DNA of 64,000 nt. Source: Isoetes taiwanensis (lineage: Eukaryota > Streptophyta > Lycopodiopsida > Isoetales > Isoetaceae). This document shows, piece after piece, positions 11,684 to 22,874 of this stretch. The notes under the pieces were generated by a model that saw only the letters and a list, made by a program, of their open reading frames with translations, was not told where the DNA came from and did no database searches. The position numbers were made by a program, and so were the translations under genes. Within the stretch, counting starts at the first letter, position 1; every line of letters begins with the position of its first letter. The DNA lies in contig JAJEKV010000014.1 in NCBI GenBank assembly GCA_021234155.1, positions 8,573,563 to 8,637,562 on the forward strand. The letters run 5' to 3'.

Positions 11684-12071
11684 TCACGGAAGTTCGGCCC
11701 ACCGGCGGCCGGGCTTGTTCGAGATCATATCCCAAGGTAACACATCATTTGGCATAGGCATTTTGACTGGATTACTAATCATGCTACGAACAATCTCCAT
11801 GGCATGTCTTTGGATCATATCTTCGCTAACATAAATGGAGCTTGGTGAACGGATGAGGGACTTCACATGGATCATAAAAGTTTCCTTAAGACCCAATGGA
11901 TAATGGTCGAGTATTTATTGACTTGTTCATCGCCTCTATTTGCGCCACTCGTCTGTTCATTCTCAAAAGCGAAGCCTCCATGCCTTCGACAACTGCAGGT
12001 TGAACATCCTTCCCTAGATCTAGGACCCTCTTAGAAGCTTTCAAGTCGCCTAATTCCCTAGCTTGGCGCAA
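11684..12071 (-). pseudogene. Unrecognised minus-strand coding fragments
   Basis: Two adjoining minus-strand frames (12071-11886 and 11896-11684) overlap by 11 bases and read like one shifted protein. The first is charged and helix-forming (LGDLKASKRVLDLGKDVQ); the second continues with a hydrophobic, Met-rich stretch. No known domain is recognised. They follow the acidic fragment at 12650-12270 on the same strand and may belong with it. A degenerate transposon gene is possible. Confidence 0.3.
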
Positions 12072-12269
12072 ATAGTGACTTGGTGTCGGTTTTTAGTGAA
12101 CATGCCTCTACACTGTTTTGTAACCCCTTGGCAAATAGATATTGGCGTAAGCGCTACATTGGTTGGCCAACCATACTTAAAACATGTCTCACCGTTCACA
12201 TGTCTTCATGAGCGTATCCTTGTATCACGGTAGCAAAGGTGAGTAAGTCCGGAAAGATCTTTCTTACGC

Positions 12270-12650
12270 TTACCGTGTAATCTCCAAGAGCAATTTGCAG
12301 TTGGTGTCATCCTCTTCCTCACAAGAGATTAGGATCCCTTGTTTGGCCATCTTGTCTGCTTCCTTTTTCCTCGAGAAGAGAGTTAAGTCGAGCTTGCCAT
12401 TTGTCTTGGCAAGGTCAACGTACCACTCGGCACCCTCGTCCATTTCCTCTTCGAGGGAGGCGGGTCGGGTGGTTGCTATAAGAATCGGCCCTTCATCATC
12501 TAAGGTGAGATCATATGGTATCTTTGATCCGGGGTCGTCCGCCTTGCTTTCTTGGCGAGGATTAGAACCCGAATTATTAGGGTTTTCTTCCTCTTGAGCA
12601 CCGCAAAAGAAGATGAGCACTTTTAGAGTACTTTTTGAACAAGAGATCAC
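12270..12650 (-). pseudogene. Unrecognised acidic minus-strand ORF
   Basis: A 126-codon minus-strand frame, rich in Asp, Glu and Lys (EEEMDEGAEWYVDLAKTNGK, then LFSRKKEADKMAKQG). Composition and lack of low complexity suggest former coding sequence, but I see no domain. The ATG at 12648-12650 lies directly beside a CACGCTTGGCGTG palindrome (12650-12662), so the start may be fortuitous. It runs towards the fragments at 12071-11684. Confidence 0.35.
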
Positions 12651-12699
12651 GCTTGGCGTGCATTTAAACCTAAATTAGTACAAATCACGCTTGGCGTGT
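12650..12699. repeat. Two CACGCTTGGCGTG palindromes
   Basis: Identical 13-base palindromic motifs at about 12650 and 12687, about 37 bases apart. This is the same spacing class as the array at 11.1-11.4 kb. Confidence 0.7.
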
Positions 12700-12841
12700 T
12701 GGTAGCTCATATTTCACACTATTTAACCTCATTGAACATTGCTATCTCCAACTGTCTAACACCGCTATATTCTATATATAAAACAGAGCAAAATTATGTT
12801 CTACTGAGCGGACAATCGAGCATTGGCGATGTTAATACTTA

Positions 12842-12929
12842 AAATTCATGCAAAGCATAATAACTCAAACTCATGCAAAGCATATTAGCGAAGGCAAGGA
12901 AATATCTCAAATTCATGCAAGCATAATAC
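12842..12929 (+). repeat. Three short direct repeats
   Basis: TTCATGCAAAGCATA-type units recur three times (near 12845, 12872 and 12914), each preceded by a C/T AAA(T/C) run. Short AT-rich tandem repeat in unannotated sequence. Confidence 0.6.
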
Positions 12930-13879
12930 TCTCCACGGTGTGTGTATACGTGGCAAATTAAATACCTTGAATAGGGTTACGTGGTATTATACGGTATTAC
13001 GATCAACGTCCTCTCGAAACTTGAGAAGAGCGGGTTTAGGGATTCCTCTTCCCCGCTTCCTCTCCCCGTCCGCCTCGACCTCGATTCACTTTAGAAGACA
13101 TCTCGAGTCGCCTAGTAATGTAGTCGGAAGGTCGCGGATCTGGCCTTTCGAAGCCGCTCAAGAAATAGTTTGTTTTCTACCAGACGAGAAATAGAGAAAT
13201 TTGAATTTCAAGAAAACACAAAATGCGGTTTCGAAATATTCTTGACACATACAAATAATAATGGCGAAGACCCGTCCGCCGACTTCTTTCATTAAGTTTT
13301 TAAAACCAATCTATCCAAAAGTATCCCGCCAAATTTATCCGCCTAAACGTAGTTAACCTAATCTTTCTTCTAATTGAATTTTCCTAACCGCGGAGTTTCC
13401 ATAGCGCCTTCAGCTTCTCAAATCAGCTTCGAGACACAAATCGACTTCTCAAGAATGGCTCTGAGAATTACGGTACTCATCTCATTCCAATAGCTTGAAC
13501 ATTAATTTCCAATAGTAGGTGTTCGAATAGCAATTTTTACTGCGAAAGGTCGAAGATGAATGTTTCATCTTAACTACAAATCGAAAAAGGAAAGTAGGAT
13601 TATGCAAGATCGACTCTATCGATCCGATCAGAATGCTTGTCATGGAATTCCGCCGGGGATAAGTATGTCCGAAGTTCTGATTGATTAATCACTGCGCTAT
13701 GGATGAAGCTTTACCTCGCAGACACCCCGGTGGGGATACGGTTGGAGAAAGTGTTGGAACATTTGTTGCATGGCCAAGAAACCGCTTAAAAAAGGTATGT
13801 AACATGTATTACATTGTAGAAATATAGAAGTAGACAAAATTTGTTGTATTCATTGGAAAAAGATTACAATTATATATAA
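12930..13879. other. Non-coding stretch
   Basis: No gene, RNA or clear element end seen. A GC-richer block at about 13010-13190 is open on the + strand (84 codons) but has no recognisable features. Confidence 0.4.
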
Positions 13880-14595
13880 TCACGGATAAACCGGATAAAA
13901 CCGGACAAAATCCCGGACTACTCTTGTTTCAAGCCCGATCTCTTTGAGTAGTGGGCTTTTCGATCTCCCATTTCCATTGCGGGGCATAGTGAATTCTTCG
14001 GTAAAACCCCAAAAAAAACACCGGGCTCTAGCTCCACCACCCCTTTGCTCCACCTCCACCTCTTGCTCTGCTCTGCTCGCTTTGCTCTGTTGAACCTCCA
14101 ATGCATCGTATAGCGCTGCAGTAGTGGTTCCATTGGTTGAGCCATCTCCATTGCATAAGTATACCGCTTTGTGGTAGTGGTTCGTGTTGGGGCATCCGGG
14201 CATAGAGGCTAACCACTAAGAAACGCAGCTCCTCATTTTGAATCTCGAGCTGACGGATGCGAGATTCACTCTCGATCAATGCATGTACTGCATTCTCGAA
14301 GTGATTAGATAAGAGGGCCGACCTCAGATGCGATTGCAAGGGCCCCCGAGCCCGGATCTATCATTGCCCTGCCTCTGCCGCCATCATCATTACTTGATCC
14401 AAGTACTCCGGGGTTGCAAGACCGGTGCTCGGTAGGACCGGTGCTTTCATTACCGCGGTTCAACCGGTTGGAGATTGGAGTAAACCGAGTCAACGTGTGA
14501 TTCTGGCCCAAATGTAATTCCAATCCATCTTCGCCTGTAGGGTGATTAATGTAACCGCATCTATCAATAGGAAGTGAGCGAGTATCGGTATTCAC
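13880..14595 (-). pseudogene. Unrecognised minus-strand coding region, frameshifted
   Basis: Three minus-strand frames overlap end to end (14595-14305, 14339-14028 and 14203-13880), as expected of one gene broken by shifts. The middle piece contains a helical block at about 14310-14230 (ALIESESRIRQLEIQNEELR) typical of a coiled coil. The others are rich in Gly, Asn and Gln. No family is recognised. It lies between members of the GC-palindrome family and may belong to the same element. Confidence 0.35.
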
Positions 14596-15429
14596 CGCTG
14601 GCGTGTTATATTTATTTATTTATAAACTTAGAAACTAAGAGACCGCGCCCGTGTTTAGCGTAAAAGTTGAAAGTAGGGATACAATTGTTTGCACTTTTCA
14701 GCGATGTAAACCGCTATATAAGAAAAACTATACATTTCGGCGTGCATTCGAATTGAGGAGGGAGAAAAAAAAAACACATACGAGATAGATAAGTAAATAG
14801 ATAAAGGCCAGGCAATTATTTACACGCTAACTGAATGCACGCCGAGCGTGTATTCATGTTGAAGGCTAAGGTTACCATAAAACACGCTTAGCGTGTTTCA
14901 AATATTATCTTTCATTTTTCTAATGCTTTCTACTACACTTATTCATAATAGAAACTTGCATGCAATAGCATGATTAATTCAGAAGAGAAACTCAAGAATT
15001 TACGAAACAAAAGAAGCGGATGAAGTTTATAAAAACTATTACGGTTTTCATAAACATCATCCGCTTCCTCCGCCTCGAAAGCAAATGCAAAAGCTTGTCT
15101 TCTTGGATTAAACCGCCATTGAGATGCAACTTAAAACTAAATGAAAAACTAACCTTGAGTTAAATTTTGGAAGGATTCAAGAACGGAGGACTATGCTTGT
15201 GGTTTTAATTCGAGGCTTTTTCGATTCATGAGACCTTAGTCCTCTGCTTTTGATTTTAATTCGAAGTCTCCGATTTCCTCTCGCTACGGATCTCTGAGAA
15301 CAAAAGCGGACTCTTTTAGTAAGTTAGGAATTGCCAAAACCAAACATCTAACATTGATGAATATAAATCTGCTCACCAAGATTTGGACGGGCGGATCCAA
15401 ACACGCCAGAAGCAGAACTAACCGCAAAT
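14596..15429. repeat. Sequence with scattered GC palindromes
   Basis: No gene seen. Single copies of the palindrome family occur at about 14600 (GCTGGCGTG), 14836 (CACGCCGAGCGTG) and 14883 (CACGCTTAGCGTG). This links the stretch to the array at 11.1-11.4 kb. Confidence 0.5.
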
Positions 15430-15550
15430 CGTTATGAAGGAAGGAAGAAAAAATGTAGGAACTTTGAGGCGTAAAATGGATTTATATAGGTACAATTAGA
15501 AAAAAGTTAGCGTGAATAATTGATTGCTTGAATTAACACTTTGGCATCTG
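15430..15550 (+). repeat. Direct repeat, copy 1, with TATA-like box
   Basis: Shares its order of blocks with 16620-16740: GGATTTATATAGG, then an ATTAGAAA block, TTAGCGTGAATAATT, TTGCTTGAAT/TTGCCTCAAA, and GGCATCTG. The TATATA block suggests a promoter-bearing element end (LTR-like). A CACGCCAGAAGC half palindrome lies just upstream at about 15403. Confidence 0.6.
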
Positions 15551-16080
15551 GTCTTCCCCCGGACATGACATGTATATGGTATATATGGAGAATATTGCAT
15601 TTCATGCAATAAATTCTCTGACATTTTATTCCATTTATTGCATTGAAAAAAATAGAATTTAGAAATTTTATATAGGCTACATTAAAAATGATTTTAAAGG
15701 CAAAATTATGAAGGCTAAAAAATGACTTGTAAGGTTGGGGAATTGTTTTAGGTCGTATAGGAAAATTTCCTATGGTTCTTGGACTAATCGAGAGATTTCT
15801 CATGTGGTTGATTTATAGTGTTCCCGAGACTTTGTTGAGACAAAATTTGCTGAGATACAAAATTTTAGAGATAACGACTTGGAGACAAAATAATTGGAGA
15901 AAACAGGTTGGATTTAATTCAAATAATTTTATGTCTGGAAAAAGCTGTTCGAATAACCTTTGTTTGAAGAAAATTTTATGATTAAAACTGTTTGATTTCA
16001 TTCATAAGAGGAGAATGTACAGATGCCGAAGGCTTTTCACAAAATTACAGGGAAAAAAAATGCCGTAAGCAACCAAAAAA
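15551..16080. other. AT-rich non-coding stretch
   Basis: Open frames here on both strands are short, AT-driven and of odd composition. I see nothing functional. Confidence 0.4.
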
Positions 16081-16470
16081 AAGGGGCCGCCCGGGGATCA
16101 GATCATTGATCTTCCACGCCCCGCAACAAAGAAGGAAGAAAGGTGTTAGAAAAGAAAGAAAGGTGAAAAAAAAAAAAAAAAAGCGGACATGCAAACTGGC
16201 TCATCTCTCGGCCATTCTAAAAACCGGGTCGAATTCTCGACCTTCCTCCTCATCCTCTTCCCTCCCCTCCTCCTCCTCTTCCTCCTCCTCCTCTTCGGAG
16301 ATTTCATTCTCGTTTCGAGGTGGTCAAGCCAACCCCAGAAGCGAGCGGTTTCATGCTCTTGGGAGGACATCTCCTCCTCTTCCTCCAACTCCTCCTCTTC
16401 CTCCTCTTCCTCCTCTTGAATCGGAGGAATCGGAGGAGCTCAACCTCTCCTCTTCCATGTCAAAATCAAG
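16081..16470 (+). repeat. Low-complexity purine tract then CTC/CTT-rich tract
   Basis: A GAAAG/AAGG and poly-A block (16120-16185) is followed by a long run of TCCTCC/TTCCTC trinucleotides (16240-16440). This creates long but meaningless Ser, Lys and Pro-rich frames on both strands. Confidence 0.85.
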
Positions 16471-16619
16471 CATCATCCTCCCGAATGGGAATCGAGGAGA
16501 ATTGGGCAAGAAAATCTATGAGGGGGGGAAGAGAGGGGGTTCTTCAACCCGCGTCTCTTTGACGAGACCTCGGGTTCTTCATGAAGTTCGAGCCCGAGGT
16601 GAGCAGCTTCATGCATGGC

Positions 16620-16740
16620 GAAAAAAAAATTGGGACGAGAATGGTCTTGAGGCGTGAACTGGATTTATATAGGGTTAATTAGAAATTAGCGTGAATAATT
16701 TATTGCCTCAAATAACACGCCAGGCATCTGAAAATTCCTT
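16620..16740 (+). repeat. Direct repeat, copy 2, with TATA-like box
   Basis: Partner of 15430-15550, about 1.19 kb away. It contains GGATTTATATAGGG, TTAGCGTGAATAATTTATT and CACGCCAGGCATCTG, so it also carries a GC palindrome. Confidence 0.6.
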
Positions 16741-17059
16741 GACTATATTATCTAGGGTATATTATTATGGATAATAAATTCTCACGTCTATTAGTTATAT
16801 GTCTTTTCGTAATCATATATCCAAATTTTTGATAATTAAAATTTGGATATATTTATATAAATGTCATTTCCTTGTTGTTGCCATGAAAATTCTTGTTTTA
16901 AATGATTTCGTTTACACCCATTGTTATTATTATATTAAACCTATTTCATAGGAATTTCTTGCTTTTAAAAAAATTTGATTTATCTCTACATATTCCATAA
17001 ATGTACGTACTTTTTTTATCTTATGGTGTAATAATTTTTTCTTACTCATTGACTAAAAA
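16741..17059. other. AT-rich spacer
   Basis: Very AT-rich, no coding capacity. A TTTGCCTAG-like acceptor before the coding block at about 17077 could make this an intron or 5' flank of the next gene. Confidence 0.4.
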
Positions 17060-17076
17060 GGGTGCAATTTGCCTAG

Positions 17077-19877
17077 GTCAATGGTGCCCCTCCAACTCAA
17101 GATGGTGAAAAGAGCAATATCAATGAAAAACCAACTCCTAGCAAGAATGTTGAAGAAAAACAATTAGTCCTCTATAGTAGGGTGCAATGGAGGAACAAGA
17201 AGGTGAGAATCATGCACAAGTGCAACAAGGAAATAGTAGGCCAAGGAGTCATTGTGCTAGCAGATCCTGGTCAAGCTGTTAATGATGAAAGACTAGGGGA
17301 AGACAATATTGGTATTGCAATTTCGATGTTGGAAGACAACTGGAAAGGTAAAGGTTTGGGTGACAAGGAATGTTTTGGTTGTGTCAAGCAATTGGAGGTT
17401 CCTTGCATCATGGCATGGCCTATAAGTAGTGTTCAATTTGTGGAGGATTATATTTTTCCGAGCCTCGAGGTTGTTGGGGACAATGATTGTCTTGATATTG
17501 ATCCATTGGCGGTTGGAACTCTAAACCTAGGCAAAAGGGGAGAAGTATCGGTTTGCCGGACATTATCCTAGCAAAAGAGCCAAGTTGATTAGTGACACCA
17601 AACGTGAGACAATGGTGAAGGTTAGGGGCTGAGATTGTTGTTGGAGTGATTGTATGCAATTCTTCACAATAGAACAATTGGTGGAAGCAAGAGCCACTTT
17701 TCAAGAGTACATTGTTGATGAGAGGAGGACCTACATGTACACAATCTTCGAAAGCATGCACTTCAAGATGAAAGAAACCCAAGCAGAAAAAGATACCCTT
17801 TGCTAGGCAAATGGATACGTGCAAAAGCATGGCGGGAGTATCCATGCAATTCCAACTTCTTCATGGCATAATTGGCAAAAAAAAAAAAGAGAGAGGAACA
17901 GGATTGCTTTACATGGAAATAATGGTTTGTTGAGACCAACAAGCTAGGACCTTGGCTGCCGGGGAGATATTTGAAAAATATATTGATTTCAATGCGAGAG
18001 TCTATGCCACACAAAAGCAGAAGGGATGAAAAGGGAAGAGCAGGTTGTTGAGAAAAGGTTGCCATCACATTGTACTCAAAAGAGTATTTTGGAAGAAGTG
18101 AATTCCCTACTTGAGAATTGGGAATTCTTCCAATATCCCAACCTAGCTTTAGTAGGTTATGGAAGAAGCATTTCAATCATGTCACCATAGCAACTTCAAA
18201 CAACTTTGCAAAGTGCAATTTATGTGCTAAGTTGAAGGAGACTCTTGATAAAACTGTGCAACCTAGTCAAAGGGCTAGGATAAGGGAGCATATGAAGGAC
18301 CATATGATGACCAACTATCATGTAGATCATGTTATTGGATGTGGAGGATCTGATTCGCATTGGAACCCAATAACTATTTATGTATTATACATGACAAGAT
18401 GGACCAACAAAAAGACTTGTCTTCCACAATTCAAGTACATACCAAAGTCATGTGGAAGATCATACCCTTCTGAGATCTCAATGATGGGGCAATCTTGCAT
18501 GGGCAGAATCAAACCTACTATGGCCATTTTAGTTTGGAGTTGTGGAGTGATGGTCCAGATTTTCATATTGGGAGTATCATGAGGTGTTTGAGAAACTATG
18601 AAAATGGATACAATGGTCACCTCCAGGGACCTTACTGACTAGCCGAGGCACTACATAGAGCATTGTTCGATGGAAACCCTAACAATATTGAAAAGTTCAG
18701 CAAGGCAAGGTTTAGGAAGCATGGGTCCAATGAACATGTTGGAGCTTCAACTTCACGTGCTAAACCTCAAGATCTACCCAAAAGGTTTCTCTTGCAACTT
18801 GATAATTGTCTTTGGCCAAAATAAGAACGGTGGATGTTTTCTTTCCTATCCTACTTAACAATTTGTGGGGATATTTGAAAAAGAGTTAATTTAGGGTTTC
18901 TTATGCGGGCATACCCATGAGGATGTGGATGCATTATTTGGCAAATATAGTTGTATCTTGAAGCAGACAAACAAGGACCAACTTTCCTAGGCTAATGGAA
19001 ATCTTGCATGAATGCACTACTCCAAACCCTATAGCTTCTCTCATAGAAAAAGTGCAGGATTGGAAGAGCTTTGTGGATGGTTATACATTGGATCTTGAAG
19101 GTCATTCCAGGCCTCTGCAGTTCACTTTTTGGGTGAGAGATGGGATTCCAATCTTCCAATGGAAGATGAGACCTTCGAGAGGATGAGTGGAGAGGAGGGA
19201 GGAAATATGCGTAGAGATGAGAATGGCAAGCCTATGATACCTCTAGGTCAACCAAAAGCTTTAAAACCCCATGAAGAAGTGAAGCAATTGGGATTGACTA
19301 AGGAAGGAATCCAAGACTATATAAAGCATTGGCAAACCAATCCAGATGACACCAACCGTGCCTTGGTGGCTTACTGGAAGAAGGTGATTTACCTGTTGGG
19401 GGAGATAGACACATCCTCAGATGAATTGAAAGAAGGGTGGTTGCCTAAAACTAGGTGGAAGACCTTAGCAGTCTGCCGAGGATTTTGATGACACCGTAAG
19501 TAGCATTCGCAAAGCAATATGCTCCTCCTCCTTCTGACAAACACTATGTTGGTCCTAAGAACAATAGGCCAAAGTTTCTAGGCATGGATGCTTATGAACC
19601 TTCCACTGACTTGGAATGCCACCAAATTGTGGTAGTAAAGCCATCAGATTTAGATACATATCCAGTGTGGTTGGGGTTCACTATCTCTGATATTTGCAAA
19701 GAAGAAGGTAATATTAACTTCAACCATGTGCGGGTGGAATGGTGGTGTCCAGTGCATCAGTTGACCAACGTATCGGATAAAGAAAGGTACTCAGATTGTT
19801 GGACAAAGAAATGGAGGAGAAATCCGAGTGATCCTGATCTTTGGCTAGACTATGAAAGTGTTTTGTACTCATGGACT
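17077..19877 (+). pseudogene. Transposon gene of DUF7869-like type, 5' and main part (broken)
   Basis: Plus-strand coding sequence of a transposon-encoded protein. Visible blocks: VGQGVIVLADPGQAV ... MAWPISSVQ (17230-17440); RLWKKHFNHVTI with C-x2-C (18155-18235); DNC, then one base later in another frame FGQNKN (about 18800-18825); GHTHEDVDALFGKY (about 18905-18950); and a C-terminal chromatin-domain-like block PVWLGFTISD ... VEWWCPVHQL ... YSDCWTKKW (19650-19820). The DNC..GQNKN and GHTHEDVD pair is, to my knowledge, typical of DUF7869-type plant and fungal transposon proteins. There are many frame changes between 17571 and 19490. The frame is cut at 19877 by a Ty3 insertion and resumes at 30633. 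Confidence 0.65.
19873..19877 (+). repeat. Target site duplication (GGACT), left
   Basis: GGACT directly precedes TGTTGAAGG, the outer end of the LTR. The same five bases follow the other LTR at 30628-30632. Confidence 0.8.
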
Positions 19878-20377
19878 TGTTGAAGGTATTCCTGGCAAAA
19901 CCTTCAACCTCAGTGGTTTAGAACCTCCAGGTTGCTTAAGGCAACCACTCTGAGTGCAAAAGTTCCAGAAAGAATCACAAAAGATCACTAGGAGTGTGTT
20001 TCCCTGAAGAGAAAAAAGTCTGCCTCACAAAATCTCTTGCAGAATGTGATCTATGGGGCTATGGGTGTGGATATCACTCCTTGATGTTCTCAACACTTGT
20101 CACTAACAGACTGCAAAAGCTCAATGAGGTCAGAGTAGGCTAGGTGGGCGAGATTCAAATCACTGACCCAGTCAATTTTTGGTCAATATCCCTGACAGAG
20201 AGCTGATATTTGGAACTCGATATTGGTGATGAATTTTTTGGGACTATCAACTCTATCTTTCTCAGATTTGTCTGCACACCAGGGGCCAACTATTCTTTCT
20301 GACCAGAAAGGATCCAATTCTTTCTTTTGATAATTCTTAGCCTAAGACTGTAAGAAGAAAATGTTCTTGAAAGAATA

Positions 20378-22870
20378 TGTAGCATAATGACAGGGGGTTT
20401 TTTTTGCGTTTTTATACACTTTTTGCTAAGGTTTTCCTATGATTTGGTGGCCGTATTCATCTATGTGTACTAAATAGTATTTCTAGAGTGCATCGTTTCT
20501 TGGCCATTGATTTTTTATAAGAGGCAAAATCGTGCGGTTGTAATTAAATTTATCTCATTTGCATAGGGTGGACCATAGTCTAATTTTTGTATTAATTTTT
20601 TTTTTAAGGGGCCGAAAAGGCATGCAAACATCGAACCCATTTGCTAGGGTTTGAAGATCTTCACAAGTTCTTTGCCGATTCGCTTTGTTGGCCGATTCAC
20701 CTGTTCATGATCTTCTGCTTTATGCTAGATATGCAAGCACCGGTGTAAAAATATTTTAGGGTTTCTGCTTCTTGTAAACGGACTCAGATACAGAAGCAAA
20801 CTGATAAATCGATTGGATTTTTTCATGCTATAATGGCCGAAGACTCTGTACCGGATTTGAAGTCCGGATTTGGCAGCGGTTGAGTGAGGATCTTGCATCA
20901 GACAAAGATGGATATGGCATTGGATGATTGAGGTACTTGTCTCGGATTTGGAGTGCAGTATGGAGTCCGGATTTGCCAGCAGCGTTATCTCAGGTTATAG
21001 TCAACTTGGTGTTCGATTTGCATTTTGCACTGCTCTTGTGATCCAGAACAATGCCATTTTGTCTACATCTCGATCCAGCTAGAGGTTCCGCAGCAGTGAG
21101 CAAAGGTCAGTAAAGCAGTTGAATATATAGTTGTAAAACAGGGTTTTGTATGCAGACGGCTATAAAAGTAGAAACCGATGGCCATATTCTGGTAAATCTA
21201 TTCTTCTTGTGTTTGCTTGCTTAAAATAAGTGCTTGGTTTTTGTATCTGTTAACATGATCTAGGGGTCTTTTAAAGCAAGCAAATTTGGCCATGAATCAT
21301 AACCAAGTGCATTATATTTCTTTTAGCTCTTCCTACATTAAATATGTAAACAAGCAGATTCTGTTGCTCTTTCCTTAGATTAGCTAATATTGCCATAGGA
21401 TATGGATGGATACCTGATTTTATTGTAAGTTCTGCAAATAAGAATAATCATCTGCATGGCACTCATGTCTATAAGGTATGGGAATGTCTGAACTAAAATT
21501 TTCTTGGCAGAGAATGTTTCTTCACAATAGAGAGACTATGAAGCATTTCGTAACATCCCATTTCGAGATTTCTTCCTTCTTTATATAGACCAGCGAGTCT
21601 AGGGCAAGGACTAACTTCCACAGTTTCTTGGCTTTTTTCTCAGATTAGGCAATAATCCACATTGCCACAGTCCATATTACAAACAGGATATGGATCAGAG
21701 AGTTTCATAAAGTAACATCATCTCGTATGCTTTGCAATGCAATGATACTGAGCAGTATATCTTCTCCAACACTGCAATGCAATGATACTGAGCAGTATAT
21801 CTTCTCCAACAAAAAAGTGTTATGTTATTTGCTTCTATTGTAAAATAAAGTGTTACGAGATGGTGAAGCATTTGGTGAGATCTCAATCATAGTAAACAGA
21901 TGGTGAAGCATTTGGTGAGATCTCAATCATAGTAAACAGATGGTGAAGCATTTGGTTAAATCTCATTGGGCATTTCTTCCTTGTAAGAATCATCTTTTCA
22001 CTTATTTAGAATTATCTTTAACTCTTGTTATAGTTTACTTTTGAAGGGGCATGCATGGACTCAGACATTCCTTGTTGGCAACTACCATATAAATTGTTGC
22101 AATACATTTATCCTACAACGACCTAGTTTACACCAACACATCTCCACATGCTTTGCATATTCTGGCCAAAAGTTGGCCAAAAGTAGCACGTGGACCTCTT
22201 ATGGGAAGAGGATAAACTTGTGGACTGGTTAATGAACTAAGTATTTTTCAATGTTAATAAATGATTAATCCCACATTTCACATTACATTCGTTGTACCCT
22301 ACATTCATTACATGTGTTCAACTACAATATCCAAACTTAGTAATTAATATTTTAGACTCTTAAATTTTACCTATGTTTTCTTTTGTTAAAGCCCAAAGGG
22401 CCCAATTTTTTTTTTTTGTAAAACAACCCACATAACTACCATTAACATTAATTCACATAAACCATTACATCCAACATTTTTAGATTAAAATCCCCCTAAA
22501 ACCCCCTTTGATTTGGGTGCATATTCACACGAGGGGTGACGTAGGGCAGCGAGAGCCCCTTTAATCGTATAATATATGTATAAAATCAAAACTATTCAGT
22601 AGATACCCTCAAATCTTATAGTATTTTGCAAACTTGAATATACTGTATACAAAAATATGTACAAGCATACCCCACAAACGAGGATCGCTATGTACGGTTT
22701 GGATTGAGGAATAAAGGGCAAATATGCCCATCCAACAGCTCTCGATGCCCGGAGTCACCCCTCGTGTGAATATGCACCCAAATCAAAGGGGGTTTTAGGG
22801 GGATTTTAATCTAAAAATGTTGGATGTAATGATTTATGTGAATTAATGTTAATGGTAGTTATGTGGGTTG
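20378..22870 (+). mobile_element. 2.5 kb insertion element, copy 1, unknown class
   Basis: Absent from the intact LTR at 28.6 kb, so it is an insertion. The left end TGTAGCATAATGACAGGGGG and the following ~300 bases are shared, in inverted orientation, with 62365-62100. The right part (22381-22700) is shared with 60085-59755. Interiors differ between the copies. No transposase is seen, so it is probably a non-autonomous cargo-carrying element. A short exon-like piece (MAEDSVPDLKSGFGSG) sits near 20835-20885, of unknown origin. Confidence 0.7.
21733..21957 (+). repeat. Two adjacent tandem repeats, each of 40 bp period
   Basis: A unit containing AATGATACTGAGCAGTATAT recurs at 21741 and 21781. 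A unit containing GATGGTGAAGCATTTGGTGA recurs at 21858, 21898 and 21938 (the last partial). Both have a 40-base period and lie inside the 2.5 kb element. Confidence 0.85.
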
Positions 22871-22874
22871 TTTT
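22420..22874. repeat. Foldback: near-perfect 121 bp inverted repeat with 213 bp spacer
   Basis: The left arm 22420-22540 and right arm 22754-22874 are reverse complements with about one mismatch. Arms include CCCCCTTTGATTTGGGTGCA and AACCCACATAACTACC. The right arm abuts the LTR sequence TTTTGTAAGG, so it forms the right end of copy 1. Copy 2 of the element carries only the left arm and spacer. Confidence 0.85.

Noticed and set aside
15992-16657. 221-codon Ser/Pro/Lys-rich open frame resembling an SR protein
   Set aside because: Created by the A-rich and CTC-rich tracts; both strands are equally open and no domain is present.
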